Assembly: GCF_017571465.1 (NCBI RefSeq)
Contig: NZ_JAGETV010000016.1
Location: 1-52,142 of the forward strand
DNA from: Thiomicrorhabdus marina
Lineage (GTDB): Bacteria; Pseudomonadota; Gammaproteobacteria; Thiomicrospirales; Thiomicrospiraceae
Length of the DNA stretch: 52,142 bases
Direction: 5' to 3'
Shown here: piece by piece, positions 25,711-35,878 of the stretch
How the letters are laid out: each line of letters starts with the position of its first letter
How positions within the stretch are numbered: the stretch's first letter is position 1
Notes under the pieces: generated by a model
Seen by the model: only the letters and a program-made list of their open reading frames with translations
The model's database searches: none
Told to the model about the DNA's origin: nothing
Made by a program: the position numbers and the translations under genes

Positions 25711-26736
25711 ATGGCAAAACGTCGCTTAACCCAGCAACAGCGTCGGCGCGTGACCAGCCAACGCCAAAAACATAATGACGACACCGAATTGAAAAGCGAG
25801 AGCGGCCAGCTCGGAGAAGAGCAAAACGGCTTAGTGATTACCAGCTTTGGTAAACGCGTGCTGGTCGAAGGCGATGATGGTGAGCACTACAGCTGCAAAA
25901 TCCGCCAACATCTTGGCAAACTCGTCGCCGGCGATAATGTCATTTGGCGTACCGACATTGAACCCAATACCGGTGTGGTCATTTCTGTGTTACCGCGCAG
26001 CCATGAACTCAGTCGTCCCGGCTTTCGTGGGCAAACCCGTATGGTTGCCGCCAATATCGACTTTATCGGGATTGTCGCACCGGTGGTACCCGGAATTCAT
26101 CCCGACATGGTTGACCGCTATCTGGTCGGTGCCGAGCAGTTAGGCATTCCGGCGATTATTATTCTCAATAAAGTCGACCTACTGGAAAGCGATGAAGACT
26201 GGGAGGCGGTCGCTGAACTGCTGACGCCGTATGATGAGATGGAAATTCCATTGATTCCGGCGTCAACCGTATCACAGCAAGGTTTAGAAGAACTGCAAGA
26301 ATATATGCAAGGCAAGAATTCGGTGTTTGTCGGCCCGTCCGGTGCCGGTAAATCCTCGCTGATTAATGCCTTGATTCCAGATTTAGATATTCGAGTCGGC
26401 GCCTTATCTGAAGCGACTGGTTTAGGTAAGCACACCACCACCAACAGCATTCTGTATCACCTGCCGGCGATGGATGAAAACAACAAATATGGCGGTAATT
26501 TAATTGACTCGCCTGGGGTACGTCAGTTCAACCCGTCGCCATGCGAATTAAGTGATTTGGAAACTTACTACCCAGATTTCGCGCCCTTCCTTGGGCAGTG
26601 CAAATTCAGCAACTGTAGCCATGGCCATGAACCGGATTGTGCGATTAAGGCTGCGGTCGAAAGTGGTGACATTGCTTTCACTCGCTATCAGAGCTTCCGC
26701 CGCTTGCTGGAAGAATTCAGTCAACCCGCCCAATAA
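25711..26736 (+). CDS. rsgA: Ribosome small-subunit-dependent GTPase A
   Basis: 341 residues. It helps late 30S maturation. A basic N-terminal tail is followed by an OB fold (about 42-105). The circularly permuted GTPase domain shows G4 NKVD (about 148-151), G1 GPSGAGKSS (about 207-215), G2-like TTTN, and G3 DSPG (about 268-271). A C-terminal zinc knuckle has Cys/His ligands: CKFSNCSHGHEPDC near 299-312. AAAGGA precedes the ATG. Convergent with a small minus-strand membrane protein gene; the stops are 18 bases apart. Confidence 0.96.
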   Translation: MAKRRLTQQQRRRVTSQRQKHNDDTELKSESGQLGEEQNGLVITSFGKRVLVEGDDGEHYSCKIRQHLGKLVAGDNVIWRTDIEPNTGVVISVLPRSHELSRPGFRGQTRMVAANIDFIGIVAPVVPGIHPDMVDRYLVGAEQLGIPAIIILNKVDLLESDEDWEAVAELLTPYDEMEIPLIPASTVSQQGLEELQEYMQGKNSVFVGPSGAGKSSLINALIPDLDIRVGALSEATGLGKHTTTNSILYHLPAMDENNKYGGNLIDSPGVRQFNPSPCELSDLETYYPDFAPFLGQCKFSNCSHGHEPDCAIKAAVESGDIAFTRYQSFRRLLEEFSQPAQ

Positions 26737-26754
26737 CCGATGTGTTCGCGGGCT

Positions 26755-26934
26755 TTATAAGCCTGCAACCCAAATCGACAAGGCATACATCAAACCCATT
26801 GAACCAAACACAGCAACAATCCAAAACAGCAAAACCTTCCAAAAAGATTGCGGTTTATCGATAAAACGTAATAGCAACCAACTCAGCACCGCAATAATCA
26901 ATACCACTATCCATAAACGAATCACCATTACCAT
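26755..26934 (-). CDS. 59-residue two-helix membrane protein
   Basis: A short gene on the minus strand with AGGAG nine bases before its ATG at 26934. The product begins MVMVIRLW and has two hydrophobic helices (about 4-23 and 34-56) joined by a short basic/polar loop (RFIDKPQSF); it ends in VAGL. No family is recognised, though two-helix proteins of this size are often uncharacterised inner-membrane proteins. Convergent with rsgA. A plus-strand reading frame over the same bases has no ribosome site. Confidence 0.7.
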   Translation of the reverse strand: MVMVIRLWIVVLIIAVLSWLLLRFIDKPQSFWKVLLFWIVAVFGSMGLMYALSIWVAGL

Positions 26935-27248
26935 CAGTCACTACTCCTATTAAATCGAAACAATTATTCTCCCGAATGACACAATAATCACAAGTTTTTT
27001 TGACCTTTGACGGACGAAATAAACCTTTAGTGCCAGCTTAAAAAAGCAGAATCGGCAGACTTTTGTCGAAAACTTTCCTAGTTTTATCAAAGGTTTTCGT
27101 CTTTCATAAGAGTTTTCTTAAGTTTTTTGCGGATAATTAAGGCTTGCTCAAGTCTCTCACCTTGACTCACCCTGCCTTTTCGAGTGTAATCTGCACCTAG
27201 GGGAAAACCCCGACCTTTTATTAATCGTGCTTTTAGGAGAGTACAGTT
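26935..27248 (+). promoter_or_regulatory. Intergenic region with promoter of the cytochrome c gene
   Basis: 314 bases without a gene. A good promoter, TTGACT at 27162-27167 and TGTAAT at 27185-27190 with a 17-base spacer, leads to a transcript of about 50 bases of leader before the ATG at 27249. TTAGGAG forms the ribosome site. The rest is A/T-rich with no other recognised signal. Confidence 0.65.
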
Positions 27249-27554
27249 ATGAAAAACACAATTATTGCTCTAGCTGCGGCTGGTCTTGTTTCTTTTGGTG
27301 CAGCTGCTCAAGCTGGTGACGCGGCAGCGGGTCAAGCAGCTTACGCTACTTGTGCTGGTTGTCACGGTGGTGCTGGTGAAGGCGGTGTAGGTCCTAAACT
27401 AGCTGGTCAAGCTCCTGCTGACGTTGTTGCTAAGCTGCAAAAATATAAAGCTGGCGAGCAAGTAGGTCCAATGACTTCTATGATGGCTCCAATGGCTGCT
27501 GGTCTTTCTGACGCAGACATGGAAAACATCGCTGCTTACGTTGCTGGTCTATAA
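27249..27554 (+). CDS. Periplasmic class I cytochrome c (c5/c553 type)
   Basis: 101 residues with a signal peptide to about residue 22 (AQA) and one heme c site CAGCH (Cys35, Cys38, His39). Several Met residues (MTSMMAPM) lie near 74-81, one of which should be the sixth ligand. It is small, soluble and likely an electron carrier between sulfur-oxidizing enzymes and terminal oxidase. Codons are nearly all of the favoured GCT/GGT/GTT type, which with the near-consensus promoter suggests very high expression. It has its own terminator. Confidence 0.93.
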   Translation: MKNTIIALAAAGLVSFGAAAQAGDAAAGQAAYATCAGCHGGAGEGGVGPKLAGQAPADVVAKLQKYKAGEQVGPMTSMMAPMAAGLSDADMENIAAYVAGL

Positions 27555-27576
27555 TTTAAACCAGTCCTAGCGATGA

Positions 27577-27607
27577 AAACCGCCCTCTTTACCGGGCGGT
27601 TTTTTTA
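27577..27607 (+). terminator. Terminator of the first cytochrome c gene
   Basis: AAAACCGCCC, a short loop and GGGCGGTTTT followed by T residues. Confidence 0.9.
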
Positions 27608-27744
27608 TGTCTGGCTTTTATGTCTATAAAAAATTTCATCGCTGGCAACTACGTATAATCGGCATTAAAACTTGATTTACCTCTTGGCAAGGCTTAAAGT
27701 CTTCACTGGAATTTATTAGCAAATATCAATATAAGGTTGTTTCT

Positions 27745-28044
27745 ATGAAAAAGATTATTCTAGCGACTGCAGCGGCAACGCTTTTGGCTTCTACAGCAAT
27801 GACAGTACAAGCCGCTCCAGCGAAAGCGGCAACGTGTGTCGGTTGTCACGGCGCAGACGGTAACAGCATGGTTCCTAACTTTCCGAAAATTGCCGGTCAG
27901 CACGCGGCATACTTAGAAAAACAACTGAAAGATTTCCGCGACGGTTTCCGCAAAGATGCAACGATGGTTCCTTTCGCTAAAGGCCTAACTGACGAAGAAA
28001 TTAAAGAGCTAGCCGCATTCTACGCAGCTCAAACGGCTAAGTAA
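27745..28044 (+). CDS. Periplasmic class I cytochrome c (c4/c553-like)
   Basis: 99 residues with a signal peptide to about residue 23 and one heme c site CVGCH (Cys31, Cys34, His35). The sequence FPKIAGQHAAYLEKQLKDFRDG is typical of cytochrome c4/c553 domains, with Met in DATMVPF near 75 as axial ligand. It is half the size of a diheme c4. It resembles the second domain of the diheme cytochrome at 4946 in layout. A second small soluble electron carrier next to the first, transcribed separately, since a terminator lies between. Confidence 0.93.
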   Translation: MKKIILATAAATLLASTAMTVQAAPAKAATCVGCHGADGNSMVPNFPKIAGQHAAYLEKQLKDFRDGFRKDATMVPFAKGLTDEEIKELAAFYAAQTAK

Positions 28045-28064
28045 TTTCATTGTACTTCGGCATT

Positions 28065-28092
28065 AAAAAAGGCGCTTTTAGCGCCTTTTTTA
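28065..28092. terminator. Bidirectional terminator between the cytochrome c gene and the large dehydrogenase gene
   Basis: AAAAAAGGCGC and GCGCCTTTTTT are symmetric arms with A and T runs on each side, so transcripts from both converging genes can end here. Confidence 0.9.
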
Positions 28093-28115
28093 TTTCTAGG
28101 GTTGAGGAAAGCCTA

Positions 28116-31100
28116 CTAAAGCAGAATTTTCTCCACTCCACCATTTTTAAGATTATCGGTAAACATCTGTTTCCACTTCTCGCCGTTTAAGTTTTTCGCC
28201 AACTCAACGACGATGTAGTCAGTTTGCAAGCCGGTTTCACCTTCATAACGGTTCAGACCTTGCTGACAAGCCGGACAAGAAGTGAGTAGCTTAACGTTAC
28301 CATCTTTAGCTTTTTCTTCGCCGGTCAAATCCTTAATCCCTTTCTTCAACTCAATCGCTTTACGGAAACGCAACTGGGTCGAGATATCCGGTCGTGCCGT
28401 CGCCAGAGTACCGGCTTCAGAACAACAGCGATCATTGAGTTGAATTTCCTCTGTTTTGAGCAAATCTTTAGCAACCGAAGTACCGTCTTTCAATTTCATT
28501 GGATCATGACACGGCGCGTGATACAGGTATTTAGTACCGGTCGCGCTTTCCAAAGAGATGCCTTTTTCTTGCAGATATTCGTGAATATCCATTAAACGAC
28601 AACCCGGGAAAATACGCTCGAACTCATACTTCAACAATTGATCCATACAGGTACCGCAAGAAACGATCACCGTCTTAATATCTAAGTAGTTCAAAGTATT
28701 GGCAACACGGTGGAACAACGCACGGTTTTCCGCCGTAATCTGCGCACCCTTATCCGCTTGTCCCGCCGCGGTTTGCGGATAACCACAACATAGATAACCT
28801 GGAGGCAATACCGTTTGTGCGCCGGTTTCCGACAACATCGCAATGGTTGCCATACCGATATCACTGAACAGACGCTCCGAACCACAACCCGGGAAGTAGA
28901 ATACCGCGTCCGAGTCTTCCGTTACCTTTTCCGGCTGCGAAATAATCGGCACCATATTACTGTCTTCCAAACCAAGCAGCTTACGCATAGTCGGCTGGTT
29001 CGGACCGGTATTCAACGGCTTACGTACAAAGTTAACCACCTGTTGCTGTACCGGTGCAATCTTAGACGTTTTATGCGGAATATCATCGGTCGAACTGGTT
29101 TTCACAAGTCCAAAAGATTTCGCTACATTGTGCCCTAACGTAATCATATTCGAGCTCCAACCAATCATGGTCTTACGCATCAAATTAATACTGGTCGGGT
29201 TGGTGGTGTTCAAGAAGAACAAGGCCGCTTTGGTGGTCAATGAAAAACGCTTCTTGCCCATATTGGTCAAAATATTACGCATCCGAATCGATACATCACC
29301 AAAGTCGATATTCACCGGACACGGGTTGGCACATTTATGACAAGTGGTACAGTGATCACCGATGTCATTCATCGCTTCAAAGTGTTGTAGCGAAATACCG
29401 CGACGGGTCTGTTCTTCATACAAGAAGGCTTCAATCACCTGCCCGGTCGCCAAGATTTTATTACGTGGCGAATACAACAAGTTGGCGCGCGGAATGTGGG
29501 TTTGACAAACCGGCTTACACTTACCGCAACGCAGACAGTCTTTAATGTCGTTATTCAGTTCATCCAATTCACTGGCCTCAAGAATAATCGCTTCTTGCTG
29601 TACCAAACTCAACGCTGGCGTATAAGCATTACCAAGACCGGAATCCGGCATTAGCTTGCCTTTATTGAAGTGATTATTCGGGTCGACTTCTGCCTTGTAT
29701 TTAACAAAGGCATCAATCTTCTCTTTTTCCAAATATTGGATTTTAGTCAAACCGATACCATGCTCACCGGAAATTACGCCACCTAAACGGTGTGCAATTT
29801 CCATAATGCGATCCACCAATTTATCAGCCTGATGCACCATCACGTAGTTACCGGAATGCACCGGAATATTAGTATGGATATTGCCATCACCAGCGTGCAT
29901 ATGCAGCGCCACGAACAAGCGGGCATTGCGGATATCTGCATGAATTTTTGCCAGACGTTCTAATACCGCTTCAAAATCAAAGCCCATCAAGGTCTGTTCA
30001 ATAATTTCTTTTAACTCAGTCTTATAGCTGACGCGAATATCACGGCGCAGGAACAAATCGACAATACGGTCTCCGTCGCGTAAATCAGCAGGCGTCAGTT
30101 CCGGCAGTAAATCCATATGATCCAAAGCCGGTTTTTGCAGATTAATCAGTAATGACTTCCAACGAACACGGACATTGTGCAAATGCGTCTGAATCGTGGT
30201 CAGACGGTTTTTGAAATAGTCGGCATTGGTGCCGGTCGCATTTTCAAAATCGTCTTCTTGCGTGAATTCTGGGATATCGCCATTAAAGTATTCTTGGAAA
30301 GACTCCAAAATTTCCAACTTATTGCGAATCGACATTTCGATATTAATCTGCTCGATTTCGCTGTTGTATTCATTCAACTTCTCAAGCGGAATCACCACGT
30401 CTTCATTGATTTTGAACGCATTGGTATGCGCAGAAATCGCCGCAGTACGCGAACGGTCTAGCCAGAAGCGTTTACGCGCTTCTTCCGTAACCGCAATAAA
30501 ACCTTCCGCATTTCGCTTAGCGGCTAACTCAACAATCTCTTTACAGGTATTAGCGACTTCAAAACCGTTCTCGCCGCAAATATCGGCAAGCAACAGCATT
30601 TTCGGCAACTCTTTACGATCGGCTTTGGTGTTGTACTTAACCGCGCGAATATAGCGTTCGTCCAAATGCTCCAGACCCGCTAGCAGAATACCTTGCGCTT
30701 TTTTCGATTCAACGAAATCAATGACTTCGACAATGGACGGTACCGCATCACTCAAATCGGTACCAAAAAATTCCAGACAGATAGTTCGCGTAAAACTCGG
30801 CATGCGATGCACAATAAAACGCGACGAGGTGATAATGCCGTCACAGCCTTCTTTTTGAACACCCGGCAGACCACTTAGGAATTTATCGGTTACATCTTTA
30901 CCCAAGCCGGCTTGACGAAAAGCCGAACCCGGAATTTGTAATAATTCGCTTTCGCCGATTTGTGTCTGACCGTCTTTTTCAAAACGACGGATTTCAAACT
31001 CGACCGTATTCTGATCTTGCAACTTACCTAGGTTGTGATTGATACGGTGAACTTCCAACCACTTGGCATCCGGCGTGACCATTTTCCACGAAGCCAAGTT

Positions 31101-31982
31101 ATCCAGCGTCGTTCCCCATAGCACGGCTTTTTTACCACCGGCGTTCATCGAGATATTCCCGCCGATAGTCGACGCATCTTGTGAAGTCGGGTCAACCGCA
31201 AAGGTATAGCCGAAGCGTTCCGCCTGTTCGGAAACACGACGCGTCACCACACCGGCACCGGTACGAATGGTCGCAACCTTACCGATTTTCGGTAGTTCTT
31301 CCTGTTCGACCAGACTCATGAACTCCAATTTCTCGGTATTAATCACCGCAGTATGTTCATGCAAAGGAATTGCACCACCGGTGTAACCGGTACCGCCACC
31401 ACGAGGAATCATGGTCAAACCAAGTTCAATACACGCTGCAACAATCTCAACCGTTTCTTGCTCGGTATCCGGTGAAATCACCAATAGCGGCAACTCCACA
31501 CGCCAGTCGGTGGCATCGGTAGCATGGGATACACGCGCTAAACCGCTGAAATCGATATTATCGTCACGCGTCACTTTACGCAGACGCTTACGAACTTTTT
31601 CGCGCAATGCAATGGTTTCCGGGAACCATGCGGCAAACTTCTTAACCGCCCCGGCGACCGCAGCGGTTAAGTCCGCCGCCATTTGATTACCATCGAGACG
31701 CTTCTCAACTTCTCGCAGACGGTGACTCAAGGCATCAATCAGCGCATCGCGTCGCTTAGCGTTGTTGATCAAGTCATTTTGAATATACGGGTTGCGAGTC
31801 ACAACCCACATATCACCCAAGACTTCAAACAACATTCGCGCCGAACGTCCGGTATTTCGCTCTTCACGCAACGTCTCCACCATTTGCCAACAAGATTCGC
31901 CCAAAAATCTTAGGACGATTTCCTTGTCGGAAAATGAGGTGTAGTTGTATGGTATTTCACGAATACGTTTGTTCGGAATCAT
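28116..31982 (-). CDS. Very large FAD-linked oxidase / Fe-S / CCG-domain dehydrogenase
   Basis: 1288 residues in one chain. The N-terminal helical domain (about 1-110) is of the DUF3683 type. An FAD_binding_4 domain follows with [13 protein letters not shown] near 190-205. The FAD-linked oxidase C domain reaches about 760 and includes [14 protein letters not shown] and [14 protein letters not shown]. Two 4Fe-4S motifs are [11 protein letters not shown] near 815-830 and [11 protein letters not shown] near 870-885. CCG-type heterodisulfide-reductase-like segments (LCCGYPQ, CGTCMDQ, CSEAGTL) complete it. This joins GlcD-like and GlcF-like functions, as in YdiJ or D-2-hydroxyacid dehydrogenases. 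A 2-hydroxyacid (lactate, glycolate or 2-hydroxyglutarate) is the likely substrate. Monocistronic. Confidence 0.85.
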   Translation of the reverse strand: MIPNKRIREIPYNYTSFSDKEIVLRFLGESCWQMVETLREERNTGRSARMLFEVLGDMWVVTRNPYIQNDLINNAKRRDALIDALSHRLREVEKRLDGNQMAADLTAAVAGAVKKFAAWFPETIALREKVRKRLRKVTRDDNIDFSGLARVSHATDATDWRVELPLLVISPDTEQETVEIVAACIELGLTMIPRGGGTGYTGGAIPLHEHTAVINTEKLEFMSLVEQEELPKIGKVATIRTGAGVVTRRVSEQAERFGYTFAVDPTSQDASTIGGNISMNAGGKKAVLWGTTLDNLASWKMVTPDAKWLEVHRINHNLGKLQDQNTVEFEIRRFEKDGQTQIGESELLQIPGSAFRQAGLGKDVTDKFLSGLPGVQKEGCDGIITSSRFIVHRMPSFTRTICLEFFGTDLSDAVPSIVEVIDFVESKKAQGILLAGLEHLDERYIRAVKYNTKADRKELPKMLLLADICGENGFEVANTCKEIVELAAKRNAEGFIAVTEEARKRFWLDRSRTAAISAHTNAFKINEDVVIPLEKLNEYNSEIEQINIEMSIRNKLEILESFQEYFNGDIPEFTQEDDFENATGTNADYFKNRLTTIQTHLHNVRVRWKSLLINLQKPALDHMDLLPELTPADLRDGDRIVDLFLRRDIRVSYKTELKEIIEQTLMGFDFEAVLERLAKIHADIRNARLFVALHMHAGDGNIHTNIPVHSGNYVMVHQADKLVDRIMEIAHRLGGVISGEHGIGLTKIQYLEKEKIDAFVKYKAEVDPNNHFNKGKLMPDSGLGNAYTPALSLVQQEAIILEASELDELNNDIKDCLRCGKCKPVCQTHIPRANLLYSPRNKILATGQVIEAFLYEEQTRRGISLQHFEAMNDIGDHCTTCHKCANPCPVNIDFGDVSIRMRNILTNMGKKRFSLTTKAALFFLNTTNPTSINLMRKTMIGWSSNMITLGHNVAKSFGLVKTSSTDDIPHKTSKIAPVQQQVVNFVRKPLNTGPNQPTMRKLLGLEDSNMVPIISQPEKVTEDSDAVFYFPGCGSERLFSDIGMATIAMLSETGAQTVLPPGYLCCGYPQTAAGQADKGAQITAENRALFHRVANTLNYLDIKTVIVSCGTCMDQLLKYEFERIFPGCRLMDIHEYLQEKGISLESATGTKYLYHAPCHDPMKLKDGTSVAKDLLKTEEIQLNDRCCSEAGTLATARPDISTQLRFRKAIELKKGIKDLTGEEKAKDGNVKLLTSCPACQQGLNRYEGETGLQTDYIVVELAKNLNGEKWKQMFTDNLKNGGVEKILL

Positions 31983-32079
31983 TGCATTAACCTGTATTTA
32001 AATTGATTCGATTTAGTGGGTTATTTTAATCGCTAGCGCGACTTTTTGGGCTATAAATTCATGTTATCTAAAGCACATA

Positions 32080-32107
32080 AGGCGCTTAGCCATAAAACTA
32101 AACGCCT
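32080..32107 (-). terminator. Possible weak terminator downstream of der
   Basis: AGGCGCTTAG and CTAAACGCCT pair with one mismatch. The minus-strand continuation is only moderately T-rich, so it may be a stabilising hairpin. Confidence 0.35.
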
Positions 32108-32144
32108 ATTGGTTTTTACTGGATTGTTTACTCTGTCTGCAATC

Positions 32145-33584
32145 TTATTGAATACGCTTTTTCTGCACTTTTTTCTTTTTCTTGCGTTTACGCATCAAGG
32201 CATCGGCTTTTTCACGCTCGTTCATTTTGCGTTCGGTTTTGGTTTTAGACTTACGCCCTTCAAACGGGTTTTCATTCGCCTTGTATTCAATGGTAATTGG
32301 CGTACCAACCCACTTGAATGCTTTACGGAAAACGCCAACCAAATAACGTGTGTAAGATTCGGAAAGTTTATCAACTTGGTTACCATGAACAATCACTCGC
32401 GGCGGATTCAAGCCGCCCAAGTGCGCATAACGTAATTTAACGCGTCGACCGGCAACCAGAGGCGGTTGGTGTTCATGGACAGCTTGTTCTAAGACACGGT
32501 TCAAATCGGAAGTAGAGACTTTTTTGAAAGCCGCTTTATAGACCATCTGCACGGTTTTAAACAGATCGCCGACACCGCTACCGTGCAATGCCGAAATCAG
32601 ATGTTGTTTGGCATACTCGGCAAATTGCAAGCGACGCTCTAATTCATTCTTCACTTGTTCGCGCTGATAGCTGGTCAGGTTATCCCATTTATTGACCGCT
32701 AAAACCAAACCACGACCGGATTCAATTGCCAGACCTAACAGCGTTAAATCTTGATCGGTCAAACCTTCCGAACCATCGATAACCAGAATCACCACATGTG
32801 ACTGATCCATCGCTTCCATTGCTTTAACAATCGAGAACTTCTCGATTTTTTCTTTGATGTTTTTACGACGACGGACACCGGCGGTATCAATCAAAGTGTA
32901 AGGCTCGCCATCACGCTCAAAAGGAACAAAAATACTGTCACGTGTCGTGCCCGGCATATCAAATGCGACCACGCGCTCTTCGCCGATCATGCGATTAATC
33001 AAAGTCGACTTACCGACATTCGGGCGTCCGATAACGGCTACGCGAACACCAGGATGATCATCTAATTCGAATTCGTCTTCATGCTCTTTTTCCGGAATTT
33101 CAGCAAGCACGTCGTTAATCGCTTTTTCGACGTTATCACCGTGCGCCGATGAAATCGCTAACGGCTCGCCCATGCCTAATTGGAAAAATTCGGACTTGGC
33201 GAGGTCATGATCGTAACCTTCTGCCTTATTAACCAGAACATGCACCGGTTTATCGAACAGGCGCACATAGTTCGCAATCACCTCATCTGCCGGTAGAATA
33301 CCTTGACGACCGTCAACCAAAAACAGAACCGCATCGGCTTCATCCAGTGCCGCACGAACCTGTCCGGCCATTAGCGGATCGACCCCTTCGGTTTCGCCAC
33401 TCAAACCACCGGTATCAACCACAATATAGGGTTGCGAACCGACTCGACCGGTACCGTATTGACGATCGCGGGTTAACCCTGGATAGTCGGCAACAATTGC
33501 ATCCCGACTACGGGTTAAGCGGTTAAACAGGGTGGATTTACCAACATTTGGTCGCCCTACCAGAGCGATAATCGGTTTACTCAT
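32145..33584 (-). CDS. der: Ribosome-assembly GTPase Der (EngA)
   Basis: 479 residues with two tandem GTPase domains, each with a P-loop GRPNVGKST (about 9-17 and 191-199), DTGG/DTAG G3 motifs, and NKAE and NKWD G4 motifs. A KH-like C-terminal domain (about 365-450) and a Lys/Arg-rich tail follow. Acts in 50S subunit assembly. Last gene of the yfgM-bamB-der run, starting 96 bases after bamB. Confidence 0.97.
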   Translation of the reverse strand: MSKPIIALVGRPNVGKSTLFNRLTRSRDAIVADYPGLTRDRQYGTGRVGSQPYIVVDTGGLSGETEGVDPLMAGQVRAALDEADAVLFLVDGRQGILPADEVIANYVRLFDKPVHVLVNKAEGYDHDLAKSEFFQLGMGEPLAISSAHGDNVEKAINDVLAEIPEKEHEDEFELDDHPGVRVAVIGRPNVGKSTLINRMIGEERVVAFDMPGTTRDSIFVPFERDGEPYTLIDTAGVRRRKNIKEKIEKFSIVKAMEAMDQSHVVILVIDGSEGLTDQDLTLLGLAIESGRGLVLAVNKWDNLTSYQREQVKNELERRLQFAEYAKQHLISALHGSGVGDLFKTVQMVYKAAFKKVSTSDLNRVLEQAVHEHQPPLVAGRRVKLRYAHLGGLNPPRVIVHGNQVDKLSESYTRYLVGVFRKAFKWVGTPITIEYKANENPFEGRKSKTKTERKMNEREKADALMRKRKKKKKVQKKRIQ

Positions 33585-33680
33585 TTAGCATGACTCTTTT
33601 GCATGTCTTAAAGTTAAAACACCACTCAACCTTAATTGAGCGGTGTTACTATTTATTCTAGTTTTCTCGGGATGCTCGGA

Positions 33681-34898
33681 TTAATACCAAGTATCACCAT
33701 ACTCTTTACGGAACTGCGCCAGATTAGACGGTCTGACTAAATAACGGCTAATCAAGCCATCGCCGTCAAAGAGGTAAACCGAATCACCATCAACTTCGGC
33801 ACGCACGATTTTATCGCCATCACCATATTCATTACTGTGCTGATAGCGCGATTGCTCGGTACCTTGCAATTTATTGAACCAGTGTACATAGCCCCAAGCA
33901 TCCGTCACCAGAAGTTGGTCTTTATACATTTCCAAGTCACCGACAAAGCGGTTCTTCATCGACTGCTGCTTCCACAGTTGAGTACCGGATTTATTGTCGA
34001 AAGCGTACAGTACATCATTTTCGTCAACCAAGTAGATTGACTGTTCGTCGACAACAAAATCACGGAAACCGGAAACTTCTTTGATAAAAACAAAGTTGCC
34101 GTTGGCCGGGTTAATTGCAGCCAATTTCCCGTGGAAACCTAGCGCATAAAGCACGCCGTCCTGCACCAGCATATTCGCTTGCACATCAACCATACGCTCT
34201 AAATCTGTACGACCAGAAGGAATGGCAATACGCGCCTCCCATTGCAATTCACCGGAAACGGTCGATAGCGCTTGAATAATTCCGGTTTCCCAAGCAACAA
34301 ACACCATATCAGCGGTCGGTAACACCTCCGGTGCACCACGCAAACTTAAGCTCGGCATCTGATGTTCTGACACCCAAATCACCTTGCCGTCACGACGGTT
34401 CAGAGCATACACCTTGCCATCAACGGTGCGAGTATAGACCGCATCACCTAAAACAGTTGGCTTGCCAAGCACTTCACTTGATAGTTGCACCTGCCAATGC
34501 ATTTCACCATTGCGTGGATTCAGTGCTTTCAAGCGCCCTTTAGCAGTACCGATATAAAGGTTGCTTCCATCCAGAGAAGGTCCGGCAGTAATCACTTCAT
34601 CAAAGCGATTTTCCCACAAAACTTGGTCAGTCCAGCGGCTTTGATTATCTTTTTGCAAAGCCGTGATAAAGCCTTGGGAGTTGGCAACAAATACCTTATC
34701 GGCTGACTGTTCAATCGCCAAGCCACGAGTATCGCCGTTCGGCATGTCTGCTTGTTCGATTTGCCACTGCAAATCCATAGTCAATTCAGAATCTAACTGC
34801 GCTTTAGGCGGCTCTTCTAATTTAATGGTAGAAGAACAGCCAACTAACGTACTGCTCATAAAAATTGCAGCAAGGAGTTTTGACGGAGATGCTTTCAT
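33681..34898 (-). CDS. bamB: Outer-membrane assembly lipoprotein BamB
   Basis: 405 residues with a lipoprotein signal peptide and lipobox LVGC (Cys near 21), then eight-bladed beta-propeller PQQ-type repeats (for example LYIGTAKGRLKALNPRNGEMHW and VYALNRRDGKVIW). It is part of the BAM complex that inserts beta-barrel proteins. The ATG at 34898 is chosen because AAAGGAAAA precedes it and the signal peptide begins here. An in-frame ATG 25 codons upstream has no such support. Position between yfgM and der is conserved in gammaproteobacteria. Confidence 0.93.
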   Translation of the reverse strand: MKASPSKLLAAIFMSSTLVGCSSTIKLEEPPKAQLDSELTMDLQWQIEQADMPNGDTRGLAIEQSADKVFVANSQGFITALQKDNQSRWTDQVLWENRFDEVITAGPSLDGSNLYIGTAKGRLKALNPRNGEMHWQVQLSSEVLGKPTVLGDAVYTRTVDGKVYALNRRDGKVIWVSEHQMPSLSLRGAPEVLPTADMVFVAWETGIIQALSTVSGELQWEARIAIPSGRTDLERMVDVQANMLVQDGVLYALGFHGKLAAINPANGNFVFIKEVSGFRDFVVDEQSIYLVDENDVLYAFDNKSGTQLWKQQSMKNRFVGDLEMYKDQLLVTDAWGYVHWFNKLQGTEQSRYQHSNEYGDGDKIVRAEVDGDSVYLFDGDGLISRYLVRPSNLAQFRKEYGDTWY

Positions 34899-35022
34899 TA
34901 TTTTCCTTTTGCTTCCGCTAAAGCCTAATTCTTTGTCGATTACACTAAAGCACGAGTTTGCTATTGTAATCAAAGCCTTAAGTGAGAAACTGAACTAACT
35001 CTGAATAAGAGCTAACGCCACT

Positions 35023-35664
35023 TTACTGCGCTAGATCATCCAATTGAATTTGTGCCAAACCACGCAATGTATCGTCTGCCGAATCATTGTCAGTGACCGA
35101 TTTAAATGCGCTACGAGCCGCATCATTTTCCTGTTTTAGCAAAGCTAATACACCAAGCGTGTAATCCATATTTGCTTTTTGACCCGCACTCAACTTCGCT
35201 TTCGCCAAAGAATCTAAAGTGCTTTGTGCCTTATCGAAATCTTTCTGGTCAAGATACAGACGCGCCAAACGAAGTTGCGCAACTGCTTTCAACTCGGCAT
35301 CAGTCGCATTCTGTTGAACCCACTCGAATTTCTCAATCGCATTCTCAACTTTGCCGTTATCTAGCTCGAACTTTGCATACATTAATGCCGCTGCCGCCGC
35401 ATATGGACTTTGCGGAGATTCTTGCATCAACTTCAAGGCTTCACGAGAAACCTCACCAAAAGAACCGCGCTCAGCATTGATTTGCAAGGCTTCAAAAGTT
35501 CCAGAAGCATTGGCTTTTTCGACATATTGCGAATTAGTCCAATAACGCCATCCAGAGAAGGCTAAAACAACGACTAAGACTGCGCTCAATAAAGCAGTGC
35601 CGTTCTTTTTCCACCAAGATTTTATGGCATCAATTTGTTCTTCTTCGGTTTCATAACGACTCAT
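35023..35664 (-). CDS. yfgM: YfgM-like TPR membrane protein
   Basis: 213 residues. A short cytoplasmic start (MSRYETEEEQIDAIKSWWKKNG) precedes one membrane helix (about 24-42), then TPR-like helical repeats in the periplasm. YfgM is known as an ancillary SecYEG/PpiD-associated chaperone. It is followed by bamB and der. A terminator lies between it and hisS, so the yfgM-bamB-der set probably has its own promoter in the 214-base gap upstream. Confidence 0.9.
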   Translation of the reverse strand: MSRYETEEEQIDAIKSWWKKNGTALLSAVLVVVLAFSGWRYWTNSQYVEKANASGTFEALQINAERGSFGEVSREALKLMQESPQSPYAAAAALMYAKFELDNGKVENAIEKFEWVQQNATDAELKAVAQLRLARLYLDQKDFDKAQSTLDSLAKAKLSAGQKANMDYTLGVLALLKQENDAARSAFKSVTDNDSADDTLRGLAQIQLDDLAQ

Positions 35665-35763
35665 GCAAAGTCCCTTTCTGAAATTTTAGATAAATAATTT
35701 TCAGAGAGCTTTGCACGAGTAGGTCGCGAATAAAAAATGAGGAAAAACTTGACTGAATAAGGC

Positions 35764-35797
35764 GAAAAAAAAGCGCTGCTAATAGCGAGTTATTAGC
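35764..35797 (-). terminator. Terminator downstream of hisS
   Basis: On the minus strand GCTAATA, six bases, TATTAGC is followed by AGCGC and a run of eight T. It separates hisS from yfgM. Confidence 0.7.
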
Positions 35798-35878
35798 AAG
35801 TTTTCAACACAATTCAGGTGAATTTTAACCATTTTTACTCGTAAAACTATCTCGTGCAAATCTCTCTTTGAATTCAAT

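Noticed and set aside
26552-26953. A 133-residue plus-strand frame overlapping the end of rsgA
   Set aside because: It overlaps rsgA in another frame and the better-supported 59-residue minus-strand gene, and has no ribosome site.
30226-30654. A 142-residue plus-strand frame inside the large dehydrogenase gene
   Set aside because: It is antisense to a gene with clear domains, lacks a ribosome site and resembles no protein.
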